The notes beneath the pieces were generated by a model. It did no database searches. It saw only the letters and a list, made by a program, of their open reading frames with translations, and was not told where the DNA came from. From contig NZ_LKET01000045.1 of NCBI RefSeq assembly GCF_001317355.1, forward strand, positions 1 to 62,584: a stretch of DNA of 62,584 nt, written 5' to 3'. Below are positions 17,862 through 27,479 of this stretch, one piece after another; the stretch's first letter is position 1, and the number at the start of each line of letters is the position of its first letter. Made by a program: the position numbers and the translations under genes. This stretch comes from Oxobacter pfennigii (lineage in GTDB: Bacteria > Bacillota > Clostridia > Clostridiales > Oxobacteraceae).

Positions 17862-18127
17862 AATTTCTCCTCCCAAATAATTCCTACTTAAATAATTGTC
17901 AAAACTCATTTTATTTATTCAGTGAAGTATAGTAAAATAATATGAAGCTGGGAGAATAAAAATAACAAAATATAGGAAAGATATCAAACAGGTAAAATAT
18001 TGTTGAATTTTCTTGAAATTATGATATAATAATTTCAAAATGGCAAAGCCATTTGAAATCATTTGACATGAAAGCTGCAAGCAGGTTTCATGAAATAATT
18101 AATTCCAATATATTAAAAATATATAAA
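17862..18127 (+). promoter_or_regulatory. Promoter region of the serS leader
   Basis: TTGAAT (18003-18008), 16 bases, then TATAAT (18025-18030) gives a plausible promoter. The -10 box lies in the middle of a long palindrome with arms TTGAAATTAT and ATAATTTCAA (18013-18038). Transcription from here would run through the T-box leader into serS. Confidence 0.6.
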
Positions 18128-18385
18128 CCTATGACGGGAAATAGTAGTTATGTATTTATATAAAGAGAGCCGGCGGGCGGTGAAAGCCGGTTATATAGCA
18201 TAGTGAATCCATCCCGGAGGGATTGCGACCAATTAAGCAATATCGTCAGTGCACGTTACAGCACATAAAGAGGATGGCTATCAATAGTGTAAATATTATT
18301 AATAGCTTATCAATTAGGGTGGCAACACGGAAATATTAGCCTTTCGTCCCTTGATAAGGGGATGAAGGGCTTTTTTATTTTAGGA
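18128..18385 (+). promoter_or_regulatory. T-box leader of serS, serine-responsive
   Basis: Characteristic T-box elements occur in order: the stem I motif AGAGAGCCGGCGGGCGGTGAAAG, a specifier loop in which TCC (Ser) follows GTGAA, the T-box itself AGGGTGGCAACACGG (18316-18330), and a terminator formed by CCCTTGATAAGGGGATGAAGGGC and a T run. Uncharged tRNA-Ser pairs with both the specifier and TGGC and favours the antiterminator, switching serS on when serine is scarce. The bulge TGGC matches the GCCA end of both tRNA-Ser genes downstream. Confidence 0.9.
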
Positions 18386-18431
18386 TAATTATAATATATT
18401 TTATTCATATTATTATCAGGAGGTAATGTAA

Positions 18432-19715
18432 ATGCTGGATTTAAAGAGGATAAGAAGCAATCCCAGTGAAGTAAAGGAATTAATGAAAATAAGGGGGGAG
18501 TCCTTCGACTTATCCCTTATAGATAGAGTTGTGGAACTGGACGAAAGCAGGAGAAAAATCCTTACTGAAGTTGAAGCACTTAAAAACAAGAGAAACGCCA
18601 TAACCCAGGAGGTAGCAAAATTAAAGAAGCAGCAGCAGAATGCCGATGACTTACTGGCTGAATCAAAAGCCTTGGGCGAAAAAATCAAGGAATTTGATGA
18701 CCAGATATCAGGCATAGATACAGAAATTGAAACTATAATGCTTACCATTCCAAACATACCAAACCCAACGGTTCCTCAGGGAGATACGGATGATGACAAC
18801 GTTGAAATAAGAAAATGGGGCACACCCAGAGACTTTGGCTTTGAAGCAAAGGCCCATTGGGAAATAGGAACCGGGCTTAACATACTTGATTTTGAAATGG
18901 CAGGAAAGGTTACAGGCTCAAGATTTACCTTCTACAAAGGATTAGGAGCGCGTCTGGAGAGAGCATGTATAAATTTCATGCTGGATTTGCATACTACAAA
19001 GCATGGATATGAAGAAATATTCCCGCCTTTTATGGTGCACAGAAGGAGCATGGTAGGAACCGGCCAGCTCCCTAAATTTGAAGAGGATGCCTTCAAAGTT
19101 ACCAATACAGATTACTTTTTAATTCCTACAGCAGAAGTGCCGGTAACCAACATGTACAGGGACGATGTTCTGGATGCCGATAAACTGACCATAAAACACG
19201 TTGCCTACACTGCCTGTTTCAGGGCGGAAGCCGGTTCTGCCGGAAGGGACACAAGGGGCCTTATAAGACAGCATCAGTTTAACAAGGTAGAGCTTGTTAA
19301 ATTTGCCAAGCCGGAGGATTCCTATGAAGAGCTTGAAAAATTAACCCGCGATGCGGAAGAAGTACTGCAGCTTCTTGGCATACCTTACAGGGTGGTTAAA
19401 ATATGCAGCGGTGATTTAGGCTTTACCGCAGCCATGAAGTATGACCTTGAGGTATGGATGCCCAGCTACGGAAGATATGTTGAAATATCATCCTGCAGCA
19501 ATTTCGAGGATTTCCAGGCAAGAAGGGCTAATATAAAATACAAACCATCACCAAAGGATAAGCCTCAGTTCATTCATACACTAAACGGTTCCGGTGTGGC
19601 AGTAGGAAGAACCGTAGCCGCCATCTTAGAAAACTTCCAGGAAGCCGACGGCAGCGTAAAAATCCCCGAAGCCCTTAAGAATTACATGGGCGGCGTTGAA
19701 AAAATAGTGAAATAA
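18432..19715 (+). CDS. serS: Seryl-tRNA synthetase
   Basis: 427 residues, full length. It attaches serine to tRNA-Ser using ATP. The N-terminal coiled-coil arm (about residues 27-105) binds the long variable arm of tRNA-Ser. The class II catalytic domain shows motif 1 near [11 protein letters not shown], motif 2 [21 protein letters not shown] and motif 3 [17 protein letters not shown]. The ATG follows AGGAGGT. It is controlled by the T-box upstream and followed by two tRNA-Ser genes. Confidence 0.97.
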   Translation: MLDLKRIRSNPSEVKELMKIRGESFDLSLIDRVVELDESRRKILTEVEALKNKRNAITQEVAKLKKQQQNADDLLAESKALGEKIKEFDDQISGIDTEIETIMLTIPNIPNPTVPQGDTDDDNVEIRKWGTPRDFGFEAKAHWEIGTGLNILDFEMAGKVTGSRFTFYKGLGARLERACINFMLDLHTTKHGYEEIFPPFMVHRRSMVGTGQLPKFEEDAFKVTNTDYFLIPTAEVPVTNMYRDDVLDADKLTIKHVAYTACFRAEAGSAGRDTRGLIRQHQFNKVELVKFAKPEDSYEELEKLTRDAEEVLQLLGIPYRVVKICSGDLGFTAAMKYDLEVWMPSYGRYVEISSCSNFEDFQARRANIKYKPSPKDKPQFIHTLNGSGVAVGRTVAAILENFQEADGSVKIPEALKNYMGGVEKIVK

Positions 19716-19743
19716 AACCAGTAGCTTTATGGCATGTTTTGTG

Positions 19744-19772
19744 TTGACACAGTAAATTTTGATTGTTATAAT
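19744..19772 (+). promoter_or_regulatory. Consensus promoter of the tRNA-Ser genes
   Basis: TTGACA (19744-19749), exactly 17 bases, then TATAAT (19767-19772). Both boxes match the sigma-A consensus perfectly. Transcription would begin a few bases before tRNA-Ser(TGA). Confidence 0.88.
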
Positions 19773-19787
19773 ATAAAATGTGCCGTT

Positions 19788-19878
<91 letters not shown>

Positions 19879-19907
19879 TTAATAATTTTTTGTAAACTTA
19901 AGCCAAT

Positions 19908-19999
19908 GGAGAAGTACCCAAGTAGGCTGAAGGGGACGGTTTGCTAAACCGTTAGTAGGGGCAACTCTAGCGCGAGTTCGAATCTCGCCTTCTCCGCCA
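19908..19999 (+). tRNA. tRNA-Ser(GCT)
   Basis: 92 bases, type II with a long variable arm, anticodon GCT, encoded CCA and discriminator G. It lies 29 bases after tRNA-Ser(TGA), apparently on the same transcript. Confidence 0.95.
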
Positions 20000-20004
20000 G
20001 AAAA

Positions 20005-20042
20005 GACATGGCTTTCCGCTAAGGGAAGCTGTGTTTTTCTTT
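20005..20042 (+). terminator. Terminator after tRNA-Ser pair
   Basis: Stem ACATGGCTT / AAGCTGTGT (with G-U pairs) followed by a T run. Confidence 0.65.
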
Positions 20043-20228
20043 ATATTGGCAGGCATGTTATCTTAAATACAAAAGCATTATATCCTGCAGGGATACAGGC
20101 GCTTAACGAAAGTGCAACTAATGGTTGCGGAATTTTCAAGTCATGTTGATAGTATGCAACCGGAAGCTTTGTTATGATTTCCTTGCGATATCGTCAAAAT
20201 GCTATTTGATGAATAGGAGGAATTCAAA

Positions 20229-21197
20229 ATGATTTTGGCAGACAAAATTTTATCGTTGCGTAAAAACAACGGATGGTCTCAGGAAGAACTGGCAGAAAAA
20301 ATGAACGTATCAAGACAGTCTATATCTAAATGGGAAAGCGCCGCCGCAATACCGGATATCAATCGCATACTGGAACTGGCGAAGCTTTTCGGTGTAACGA
20401 CGGACTACCTGTTAAAAGATGATCTTGAAACGACTGTGTATTCCGATACAGATGAGACAGAAAATTATATACGCGTTTCATTACAGGAAATGAACGATTT
20501 TTTAAGGAATAAGGCTATCCATGGAAGGCAGGTTGCATTGGGCGTTATGTTATGTATTCTTTCCCCGGTTTTGTTGATTTTGCTGTCCACAGTATCGGAG
20601 GTGGGTGTTGCCGTAACCGAAAGAGCCGCATCCGGTATTGGCATTGTAACGTTATTATTGATGGTCTCAGGAGCCGTTGCCATATTTATTATCAGCAGTG
20701 CAAAAATGAAACGCTTTGAATACCTGCAAAATAGTAATTTTGAGCTTGAATATGGTTTATTGGGCATTGTAAAGGAAAAGCGGGCGGCATTTGAGACAAC
20801 ATATGTTCGGAACATGGCCATTGGCGTTGTTCTTTGCATTTTATGCGTCATACCGCTTGTCGTCGCCGGCATATTCGAGGCTTCGAGCATGACTTTGTCT
20901 TTCTTTGTAGCTCTGCTGCTGGCCATTGTCTCCGTTGCGGTATATCTTCTTATCACTGCGGGGACCATAAAAGGCAGTTATGACCAGCTGCTGCGTGAAG
21001 GCGAGTTCGAGCCAAAAGAACAAGAGCATTCGAAAAGGGTATCAAAATTCGCGGGCTTCTACTGGCCGATTATTGTGGCAGTCTATCTTGGGTGGAGTTT
21101 TTATACAAGCAACTGGGGATTCACCTGGGTGGTTTGGCCCATTGCAGCGCTGATTTTTGCGGGGATTTCTTCGGTATTGCATGCATCCAAACCATAA
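20229..21197 (+). CDS. XRE-family regulator with membrane domain
   Basis: 322 residues. An N-terminal helix-turn-helix ([20 protein letters not shown], then [13 protein letters not shown], about residues 9-48) is followed by a charged linker and about six hydrophobic segments in three pairs (about 102-150, 185-240 and 275-315). Membrane-bound XRE regulators of this layout occur in Bacillota, often without known ligand. AGGAGG precedes the ATG. No partner gene is clearly co-transcribed, so its target may be its own promoter or the metal genes beyond the next terminator. Confidence 0.8.
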   Translation: MILADKILSLRKNNGWSQEELAEKMNVSRQSISKWESAAAIPDINRILELAKLFGVTTDYLLKDDLETTVYSDTDETENYIRVSLQEMNDFLRNKAIHGRQVALGVMLCILSPVLLILLSTVSEVGVAVTERAASGIGIVTLLLMVSGAVAIFIISSAKMKRFEYLQNSNFELEYGLLGIVKEKRAAFETTYVRNMAIGVVLCILCVIPLVVAGIFEASSMTLSFFVALLLAIVSVAVYLLITAGTIKGSYDQLLREGEFEPKEQEHSKRVSKFAGFYWPIIVAVYLGWSFYTSNWGFTWVVWPIAALIFAGISSVLHASKP

Positions 21198-21548
21198 AAG
21201 ATACTCCGATTACAGCACAGTCCGTTATATAACTAAGCACAATAAAAAGGCTTTTGCATTCGAAATACTGCATTTACTGTGTTGGAGTTCCGTTCCCTGC
21301 CTTGAAAATACAAGAATTTTTAAACTTGATTCGTTCAAACAATCTAAAATTCTAAATATTTTCTGCGGCAGAGCCCCCGAGAGCTTTAGAGAGAACTCTC
21401 ACAATGCTCATTACGTTGTTTCAAATGCATAGCCCCATCTATATTTGCCCTCATGGCGAATATAGATGGGGCTATTTCTTGTTTTTTGTTATGATAACTT
21501 ATTAGAACAATGAGTCTGCTCATTAATATTGGGACAGAGTGATTGTTT
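21198..21548. other. Convergent intergenic region with terminator
   Basis: 351 bases between two convergent genes. The clear element is a strong hairpin with arms GCCCCATCTATATT / AATATAGATGGGGC (about 21432-21472) followed by T-rich sequence, able to stop transcription from both sides. The stretch 21200-21420 shows no convincing gene. Confidence 0.65.
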
Positions 21549-23420
21549 TCATTTACCCCGTTCCTTCCATTTCAATAATAGTGATGAGTTTATAATTACT
21601 GCTACCGAACCGGCATTATGTACCAGTGCGCCAAGGACAGGTCCGAGAAATCCTAGCATAGCCAGAAAAATAGCGGCAAAGTTAAGTACCATGGAAAGCG
21701 CCATATTGAGCTTGATGGTATTCATAGCCCGTTTTGATAAGGCAAACAAATGGGGAATGCTCTTGATATCATCACCCACAAGAGTAATGTCGGCGGCGTC
21801 TACTGCGATATCGCTGCCGATGCCTCCCATGGCAATGCCGACGTGAGCCTTTTTCAGCGCCGGGGCATCGTTTACGCCGTCACCAACCATACATACCAAC
21901 TCACCGGTGCTTTGATACTGTTCGATGACAGCCATTTTATTTTCCGGCAGGCAACCGGTATGAATGTCATGAATTCCCGTAATTTTTGCCATGTGGGAAG
22001 CGGCATATTGATTATCACCTGTCAGCAGCACGCTTGTTATTCCCAACTTTTCAATGCTCCTGACCATATCTATGGCATCAGGACGTAAAGTGTCCGATAA
22101 CGCTATAAGACCACAGGCACGGCGGTCCACGGAAATAAAGATGATGGTGCAGCCGTCATTTCTGTATGCATCTGCTTTATCTGTTATCTCTTGGGGCAAG
22201 GTTATAGTATGGTCAAGCAAAAGCTCCGCATTTCCTGCAAGTATCCTACGGCCGTCTACCAGTGCAAAAACGCCGCGCCCTGCAACCATTTGAAAATCAT
22301 CAGGTTCTGGCAGGGGTTTATTTAAGGGCGCCTTATAATGAGCCACAATAGCTTTCCCCAATGGGTGCTCGGAGCGCAGTTCCGCGGAAGCCGCCAGGGA
22401 CAGCAGATCATCGGCAGTCAGGCTGGAATCAAAGCTCTCAACAGCTGTAACATCGGGCTTGCCGTGGGTAAGGGTGCCTGTTTTATCAAAGGCAATGCGC
22501 TTGATTAAAGAGAGCCTTTCCAGTGCGTCACCCTCCCGGATTAAGATACCGAATTTCGTAGCGTTGCCGATGCCTGCCATAATTGCCGTAGGTGTCGCAA
22601 GCACTAAGGCACAGGGGCAGAATACTACCAATATGGTCACGGCACGAATAACCTCTCCTGTAATAAACCATGTGGCGGCTGCAAAAGTCAATGCGATAAC
22701 TACGATCCAGGTGGCCCATCTGTCTGCAATGCCGACGATGTTAGCTTTTCCGGCATCGGCGGACTGGACCAGACGGATCATCCTTTGCAGGGAGCTATTT
22801 TCGCCAACTTTTGAGGCCTTCATATCGAATGTGCCAAACTGATTGACCGTTCCGCTGAAAACCTCATCCCCGGCACTCTTATCAACCGGCAGAGATTCTC
22901 CTGTCATCACCGATTGGTTAACCGAGGTTTGCCCGCTTACGATGATGCCGTCAACGGCAATGGTTTCACCTGCAAGGACGCGCAGTATATCATCAACCTG
23001 GACCTGTTCCGCTGGTACAATAGTCTCTTCACCATTCCTGATGACCCTTGCCGTCGTCGGAGTGAGGTGCACAAGCTTTTCAATGCCCTCCCGGGCTTTT
23101 GCTACGGTGCGTTCTTCCAGATAGGCGCCGACTGCCATAATAAAGGCGACTTCACCGGCTGCGAAGATCTCGCCAATTATGACTGACGCGATTAAAGCGA
23201 TAGATACCAGCACATCGGCCTTGATATCAAATTCTGTAATAAGGCCGATAATAGCCCCCTTGATAATTGGTATACCGCACAGCAAGATTGCTGCCCATGC
23301 TGCGTCAACAGGTAAATTCCTGAAGTTAAAGAAACTGATTACAAGAGAAATAAATGATATCGCGAGGAAAAGGAGTGTTCTTTTTTCGCCGTCTTTTAAT
23401 AGCTTTATCAAGTGCATCAT
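21549..23420 (-). CDS. PIB-type heavy-metal P-type ATPase
   Basis: 623 residues. It should pump a metal ion across the membrane using ATP. It has the membrane metal site CPC (VVFCPCALVLATPTAIMAG), the actuator motif TGES, the phosphorylation site DKTGTLTHG, the HP dipeptide in SEHPLGKA, and GDGVNDAPAL. No N-terminal heavy-metal-associated domain is present; the protein begins just before the first membrane helix. Metal is undecided: ATPTAIMAG and the CsoR context suggest Cu(I), but the C-terminal HNAGSVAVIINSS differs from typical CopA. The start could be the ATG at 23420 or the TTG at 23411, which is better spaced from AAAGG. Confidence 0.88.
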   Translation of the reverse strand: MMHLIKLLKDGEKRTLLFLAISFISLVISFFNFRNLPVDAAWAAILLCGIPIIKGAIIGLITEFDIKADVLVSIALIASVIIGEIFAAGEVAFIMAVGAYLEERTVAKAREGIEKLVHLTPTTARVIRNGEETIVPAEQVQVDDILRVLAGETIAVDGIIVSGQTSVNQSVMTGESLPVDKSAGDEVFSGTVNQFGTFDMKASKVGENSSLQRMIRLVQSADAGKANIVGIADRWATWIVVIALTFAAATWFITGEVIRAVTILVVFCPCALVLATPTAIMAGIGNATKFGILIREGDALERLSLIKRIAFDKTGTLTHGKPDVTAVESFDSSLTADDLLSLAASAELRSEHPLGKAIVAHYKAPLNKPLPEPDDFQMVAGRGVFALVDGRRILAGNAELLLDHTITLPQEITDKADAYRNDGCTIIFISVDRRACGLIALSDTLRPDAIDMVRSIEKLGITSVLLTGDNQYAASHMAKITGIHDIHTGCLPENKMAVIEQYQSTGELVCMVGDGVNDAPALKKAHVGIAMGGIGSDIAVDAADITLVGDDIKSIPHLFALSKRAMNTIKLNMALSMVLNFAAIFLAMLGFLGPVLGALVHNAGSVAVIINSSLLLKWKERGK

Positions 23421-23426
23421 CCTTTC

Positions 23427-23471
23427 TATACCTATGGGGGTATGGGTTTATTATACTCCCATAGGTATACT
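23427..23471. promoter_or_regulatory. Two CsoR-like operators before the ATPase
   Basis: Two imperfect palindromes of the CsoR operator type, ATACCTATGGGGGTAT (23429-23444) and TATACTCCCATAGGTATA (about 23452-23469), occupy the promoter region of the leftward ATPase gene. The same core occurs before csoR at 23882-23897. Confidence 0.75.
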
Positions 23472-23589
23472 CAGTCAATAGATATCATCCTTAAAATACC
23501 AGGGGGATGGATCAGCAATATTGTGAACATAAAAAAAAGGACTGGCAAAAGCCATATCCTTTTCAATGCCTGTTATATATATCCGAATG

Positions 23590-23865
23590 TCATGTTATTC
23601 TTGAAAAATGTTCAACCGCTTTGGCAAAATCCGCAATAGTTTTATCAGCGTCGCCGTGCTCGATCCCTTCCCGGACACAATGGCTTAAGTGGCCCTCCAA
23701 AACAACCTGGCCGACTTTTTGCAAGGCACTTTTTGCCGCATTTATCTGAATCAAAAGGTCTTCACAGGGGAGGTCTTCATCGATCATTTTATCTATTGCC
23801 TTGATCTGTCCCATTATTTTGTTTATTCTTCTATGCAGATTGTCCGAATCCATACATTTACGCAT
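23590..23865 (-). CDS. csoR: CsoR/RcnR-family metal-sensing repressor
   Basis: 91 residues, all-helical. The family blocks RRINKIMGQIKAIDKMI, LPCEDLLIQINAAKSAL and LEGHLSHCV are present. The Cys in LPCEDL, the His in EGHLSHC and the Cys four residues later match the C-H-C copper ligands of CsoR. Binding of Cu(I) releases DNA and relieves repression. The start ATG (23865) has AGAGGTGA upstream; a longer frame to 23994 lacks that support and would run through the operator. It probably represses itself and the ATPase. Confidence 0.88.
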   Translation of the reverse strand: MRKCMDSDNLHRRINKIMGQIKAIDKMIDEDLPCEDLLIQINAAKSALQKVGQVVLEGHLSHCVREGIEHGDADKTIADFAKAVEHFSRIT

Positions 23866-23881
23866 TTTATCACCTCTTATA

Positions 23882-23897
23882 ATACCCATGGGGGTAT
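23882..23897. promoter_or_regulatory. CsoR-like operator before csoR
   Basis: Palindrome ATACCCATGGGGGTAT just upstream of the csoR ribosome site, matching the two sites before the ATPase and implying autoregulation. Confidence 0.75.
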
Positions 23898-24013
23898 GCC
23901 TTAGTATATCATAACACATATTCAGCGTCAACCTGGAAGATATTTTGGCAAAGAGGGCAACAGGCGGCAATGATATAAAAATTGATAACCGCAATATGTA
24001 TCAGCTTTTATAT

Positions 24014-24646
24014 TCATAAGCTGATAATCCCCATATGTTCCAGCAATATTTTCAAACCTATTAATACCAGTATAATTCCACCGGAAAGTTCGGCTTTGGA
24101 TTTAAACTTTATACCGAATATATTTCCGACTTTTACACCCAGCATGGATAAGGCAAAGGTGATAATGCCTATAGAAGAAACCGCCGGGACAATGTTTACC
24201 TGAAGAAAAGCAAAAGATACTCCTACAGCCAGCGCGTCAATACTTGTGGCGAGGGCAAGGGGCAGCATTTCCGAAGGTTTTAAGGAAGGTTCTCTTATTC
24301 TGGGGCTCTCCCCCCCGGGACATTCTCTGTCCGCACAGGTTTCGGCGACACATTCCCTGTCCGGACATCCTTCCTTTTTAAAACTTCCCACCGCCATTTT
24401 TCCGCCGATAAAACAGAGCAAGGCAAATGTAATCCAGTGATCAAAAGCGATTATTTTTTCGGCAAACTGTGTGGCAAGCATATAACCTATAAGCGGCATA
24501 ACAGCCTGAAAAAAACCAAAGTATCCGCCTACAATCAATGACTTTTTTACGGTTACCTTGGGCATGGTCAGCCCGGAACAGGCAGCTACGGCAAAAGCGT
24601 CCATAGAAAGTCCGACAGCGATTAAAAATAATTCCCATAGATTCAT
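24014..24646 (-). CDS. mntP: Manganese efflux pump MntP
   Basis: 210 residues with six predicted membrane helices and the family motif SMDAFAVAACSGL near the N-terminus, repeated as ATSIDALAVGVSFAF in the second half (the conserved Asp residues are needed for Mn export in E. coli MntP). The central cytosolic loop (about residues 75-105) carries a cysteine-rich insert, CPDRECVAETCADRECP, with an internal repeat xPDRECxxE/xADRECPxG. AAAGGAG precedes the ATG at 24646; a longer frame runs into the riboswitch. The yybP-ykoY leader upstream controls it. Confidence 0.92.
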   Translation of the reverse strand: MNLWELFLIAVGLSMDAFAVAACSGLTMPKVTVKKSLIVGGYFGFFQAVMPLIGYMLATQFAEKIIAFDHWITFALLCFIGGKMAVGSFKKEGCPDRECVAETCADRECPGGESPRIREPSLKPSEMLPLALATSIDALAVGVSFAFLQVNIVPAVSSIGIITFALSMLGVKVGNIFGIKFKSKAELSGGIILVLIGLKILLEHMGIISL

Positions 24647-24683
24647 TGTGCATTCTCCTTTACAAAACGTAATTTCAAAAGAA

Positions 24684-24868
24684 AAAACCCAGGTATTTCT
24701 CATACGAGCATATACCTGGGTTTTCTGCAAAAAATAAAAACCATGTATAGCTGTAGAAGTTATACATGAGTCTCGTTTTTTAAGACAAGCCAGACCGTTG
24801 CCGGTCAGTATGTTGACTTGCCGCGCAAATCTGCGCTAACTACTCCCTCACGGGCTTTTCAATTTATA
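24684..24868 (-). promoter_or_regulatory. yybP-ykoY (manganese) riboswitch with terminator
   Basis: On the minus strand the leader shows, in order, GAGGGAGTAG, GTCAACATACTGACCGG and ACGAGACT, the conserved blocks of the yybP-ykoY class, plus a CATGTATA / TATACATG stem (24742-24768). A terminator follows: stem AACCCAGGTATA / TACCTGGGTT and a T run (about 24684-24722). Mn(II) binding should prevent termination and turn mntP on. Confidence 0.92.
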
Positions 24869-24988
24869 AAAGTATATCACGATTTTGTGTAAAGGTCAAG
24901 CTCTCAATGGCAGCCCAAAGTTTGAGTATTGCAGACCCGCTGCACTCAGCCTTTTTGACCATGAAAACAAAAGAGCAAATTGCCGCGT

Positions 24989-25954
24989 TCATCTCAATGC
25001 CATCTTCCGGTATTCCCCCGGAAGCAAGCCGGTGCTTAGACGAAACAATTCGGCGAACCGGCTGGCGCTTACATATCCTACGGTTTGGGCGATTTGACCG
25101 ATGGTCAAATTGGTCGAGGATAGCAAATGCTCCGCCTGGCTCATGCGGCGCTGCTGTATATACTCTGTGATGGTATAGCCGTGAAATTGCTTAAAACAGG
25201 ACTTAAGCTTCGTTGTACCCATGCAGGCAATCCTTGAGAGACGGATAAGAGGCAAATCAAAGGCAAAATGGTCGTTTATGTAGGATGTAACTGTTTCAAT
25301 CTGTTTTACATCCTGAAGAGAAAGCTTAACTTCCTGTTTGAATGCGCATTTTTTCTGCCTTTCCACAACCAGCGAAACTGCTTCGGCAACTTTGGCTTCA
25401 TAAAATAATCTTGCTGAAATTCCTTCGCCCCGATAATTCTTTACCTGGCTCAAAAGCCTTGCCATCTCCGGAAAGTTTGTGGTCTGCCCCACATGGGCAA
25501 AGGCATCATGGGGATTTAAATATTCTCCGGGATATTGTTTTTTTAAGTAGTCTTCATAATAAGCGGGCATAATTTCAATGCCTATGGAGCAAATGGGTAT
25601 TTTTTTATGGATAAGAATCTTATAGGGCGTATATCCTCCGATGATGCTTTTGATGCACCCGGCAGTAAGCCTCCGGTAAGGAGATAATTCTTCACCGGAT
25701 ATGGATTCAAATTGTGTGATGTTTAAACATTCGGGAAGATCAAATTCCATAAAGGAATCCTCATGAAAATAAAAATCATGGATTTTAATATCAAACAAAT
25801 TTTTCTGGCCGTAGATCCAGTAATATCCTTCCCCCATATCCTCTGAAAGCTTCCAGCACAAGCCGGCCCTTCCATATCGCTGATTGCCCGGGTTGGGAGA
25901 AAAGCCCCGTTCGGATAGCATAGGTCTGTAAATATCTTCAATAATATCTTTCAA
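24989..25954 (-). CDS. AraC-family transcription regulator
   Basis: 321 residues. The N-terminal roughly 215 residues are an unrecognised sensing domain. The C-terminal two helix-turn-helix motifs are clear: LIRLSRIACMGTTKLKSCFKQ and IGQIAQTVGYVSASRFAELFR, then GLLPGEYRK. The layout matches AraC regulators that sit beside siderophore or metal uptake loci (for example YbtA-like), where the siderophore itself is the inducer. The TTG start has AAGGAGG 8 bases upstream. It is divergent from the ECF/ABC operon and is its likely activator. Confidence 0.88.
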   Translation of the reverse strand: MKDIIEDIYRPMLSERGFSPNPGNQRYGRAGLCWKLSEDMGEGYYWIYGQKNLFDIKIHDFYFHEDSFMEFDLPECLNITQFESISGEELSPYRRLTAGCIKSIIGGYTPYKILIHKKIPICSIGIEIMPAYYEDYLKKQYPGEYLNPHDAFAHVGQTTNFPEMARLLSQVKNYRGEGISARLFYEAKVAEAVSLVVERQKKCAFKQEVKLSLQDVKQIETVTSYINDHFAFDLPLIRLSRIACMGTTKLKSCFKQFHGYTITEYIQQRRMSQAEHLLSSTNLTIGQIAQTVGYVSASRFAELFRLSTGLLPGEYRKMALR

Positions 25955-26038
25955 TTACGCCGCCTCCTTGCTATGATCGGACGTTTCTTTGCCAGGAAAA
26001 GACGAACTGTGTTTCATGGGATTGCCATCCCCGGCACC

Positions 26039-26100
26039 ATAGAGTATTGTTATAATTAATAGTTAGATTCAGCTAACTGAAATTTTAGCATGACTTTTTA
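26039..26100 (+). promoter_or_regulatory. Probable promoter of the ECF/ABC operon
   Basis: TATAAT at 26051-26056 and an inverted repeat GTTAGATTCAGCTAAC (26063-26078) just downstream. No good -35 box is seen at the right distance, as expected for an AraC-activated promoter. The repeat is a possible regulator site. Confidence 0.45.
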
Positions 26101-26152
26101 GCATCGTCAATACAGACGGATAAAAGGCTGCAAATCGAGGAGGGATTTATTA

Positions 26153-26764
26153 ATGATAAACCAGACAGAAACTGAAAAGAAGGTGCTGACCGTAAAAGAC
26201 CTTGTAACGGCGGGAATTTTTACGGCATTGTTCTTTATATTTACGTTGATAGGCGGTATTGTGTTTGCCCCTAATCCTGTTTTAACCTTCTATATGCCTT
26301 TAGGCTCAGCATTGCTGTGCGGCCCCATCTTCCTGCTGCTGGTTGCAAAGGTGCCAAAACCACGTGCAGTAACCATTCTCGGTGTCATTGTAGGACTGAT
26401 CTTTTTTGCCACGGGAATGCACTGGGCTATGGATATTGGTTATATAATCATGGGCATAGCTGCCGACTTTGTAGCCGGTATAAAAAAGTACAAAAGCAAG
26501 GGGATGAACATACTGTCATATATGTTGTTCTGCCTGGGCGCAACGGGGAGCTACATTGTATTTTTTATTGACCCTGAAGGATGGACAAGCGCAATGCTGA
26601 AAAACGGAACGGAACAGGCATATATTGATACTATGGCGGCCTCGGCTCCGGCATGGATGCTATATGTTATTCTCTTCGGCACCCTTGCAGTAGCGGCTTT
26701 CAGCGGCTGGGCTGGAAGCAAGCTTATGAAAAAACAATTTGAAAGAGCCGGGATTACCGCATGA
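26153..26764 (+). CDS. ECF transporter S component, MptD family
   Basis: 203 residues with about five to six membrane helices, starting KDLVTAGIFTALFFIFTLIG. The MptD-like S components bind substrate and pair with an ECF energizing unit. The substrate of this family is not firmly known; the surrounding genes suggest a metallophore or siderophore-related ligand. GAGGAGGG precedes the ATG. It overlaps the next gene by 4 bases (ATGA), so T and S subunits are translationally coupled. Confidence 0.85.
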   Translation: MINQTETEKKVLTVKDLVTAGIFTALFFIFTLIGGIVFAPNPVLTFYMPLGSALLCGPIFLLLVAKVPKPRAVTILGVIVGLIFFATGMHWAMDIGYIIMGIAADFVAGIKKYKSKGMNILSYMLFCLGATGSYIVFFIDPEGWTSAMLKNGTEQAYIDTMAASAPAWMLYVILFGTLAVAAFSGWAGSKLMKKQFERAGITA

Positions 26765-27468
26765 TTGTTTCAGGCAGAACACAAGGCATTAACCCCGACC
26801 CAAGAACTAAGCTTTTCCTTCTCTTAATGGTTATTCTGGCTGCCGCCATGTCACCATCCCTTAGCTATGAGCTTGGTCTTGTAGTGTTGATTGCGGTATT
26901 CGGTGTGTTTTGCGGGGGTATAAAATACAGCCTTATTTCGGCTTTTGCCTATGGCCTTATTTATATTTTTACCCTTTTGGTGCTTGATAAAATAACCGGC
27001 GGGCTAAGGACCACGTTCATTGCCTTTCTGGGGCTGGTTCACAAAGTCTACCCTTGCGGTATGTTGGCAGGAATTATGATTTCCACAACAAAGGTCAGCG
27101 AGTTTATGTCCGCCATGTACCGCATTCGTGCGCCTAAAAAGCTGGTTATACCGCTGGCCGTAATGCTCCGTTACCTGCCTGCAGTCCGGGAGGATTGGAG
27201 CTATATAAAAGATGCTATGCGTATGAGGGATGTGTCTCCAAGCCTTAAGGGGCTAATAACACGGCCTGCCATGACGATGGAATGCGTATACGTGCCGCTT
27301 ATGATGTCAGCCTCCAAGGCTGCCGACGAGCTTTCCGTAGCAGCCGTCACCCGTGGAATTGAAAATCCAAAACCGCGGACCTGCCTTACGCAGATCTTGT
27401 TCGGAGTGTCTGATTTAGTATTGGCCGCCTGCTTTCTTCTATATTTCATGGCAGGACGGTTTATATAG
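26761..27468 (+). CDS. ecfT: ECF transporter transmembrane T component
   Basis: 235 residues. Several membrane helices in the first half are followed by the cytosolic coupling helices. The T-component signature Ala-Arg-Gly-type motif is present in variant form: MRMRDVSP (about residues 154-161) and AVTRGIENP near the end. These short motifs contact the two ATPase domains. Coupled to the S gene and followed 12 bases later by the ATPase gene. Confidence 0.87.
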   Translation: MIVSGRTQGINPDPRTKLFLLLMVILAAAMSPSLSYELGLVVLIAVFGVFCGGIKYSLISAFAYGLIYIFTLLVLDKITGGLRTTFIAFLGLVHKVYPCGMLAGIMISTTKVSEFMSAMYRIRAPKKLVIPLAVMLRYLPAVREDWSYIKDAMRMRDVSPSLKGLITRPAMTMECVYVPLMMSASKAADELSVAAVTRGIENPKPRTCLTQILFGVSDLVLAACFLLYFMAGRFI

Positions 27469-27479
27469 GAGGGGATTAT

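Noticed and set aside
21750-22088. Long rightward frames opposite the metal ATPase
   Set aside because: All are shadows of the clearly coding ATPase gene on the other strand.
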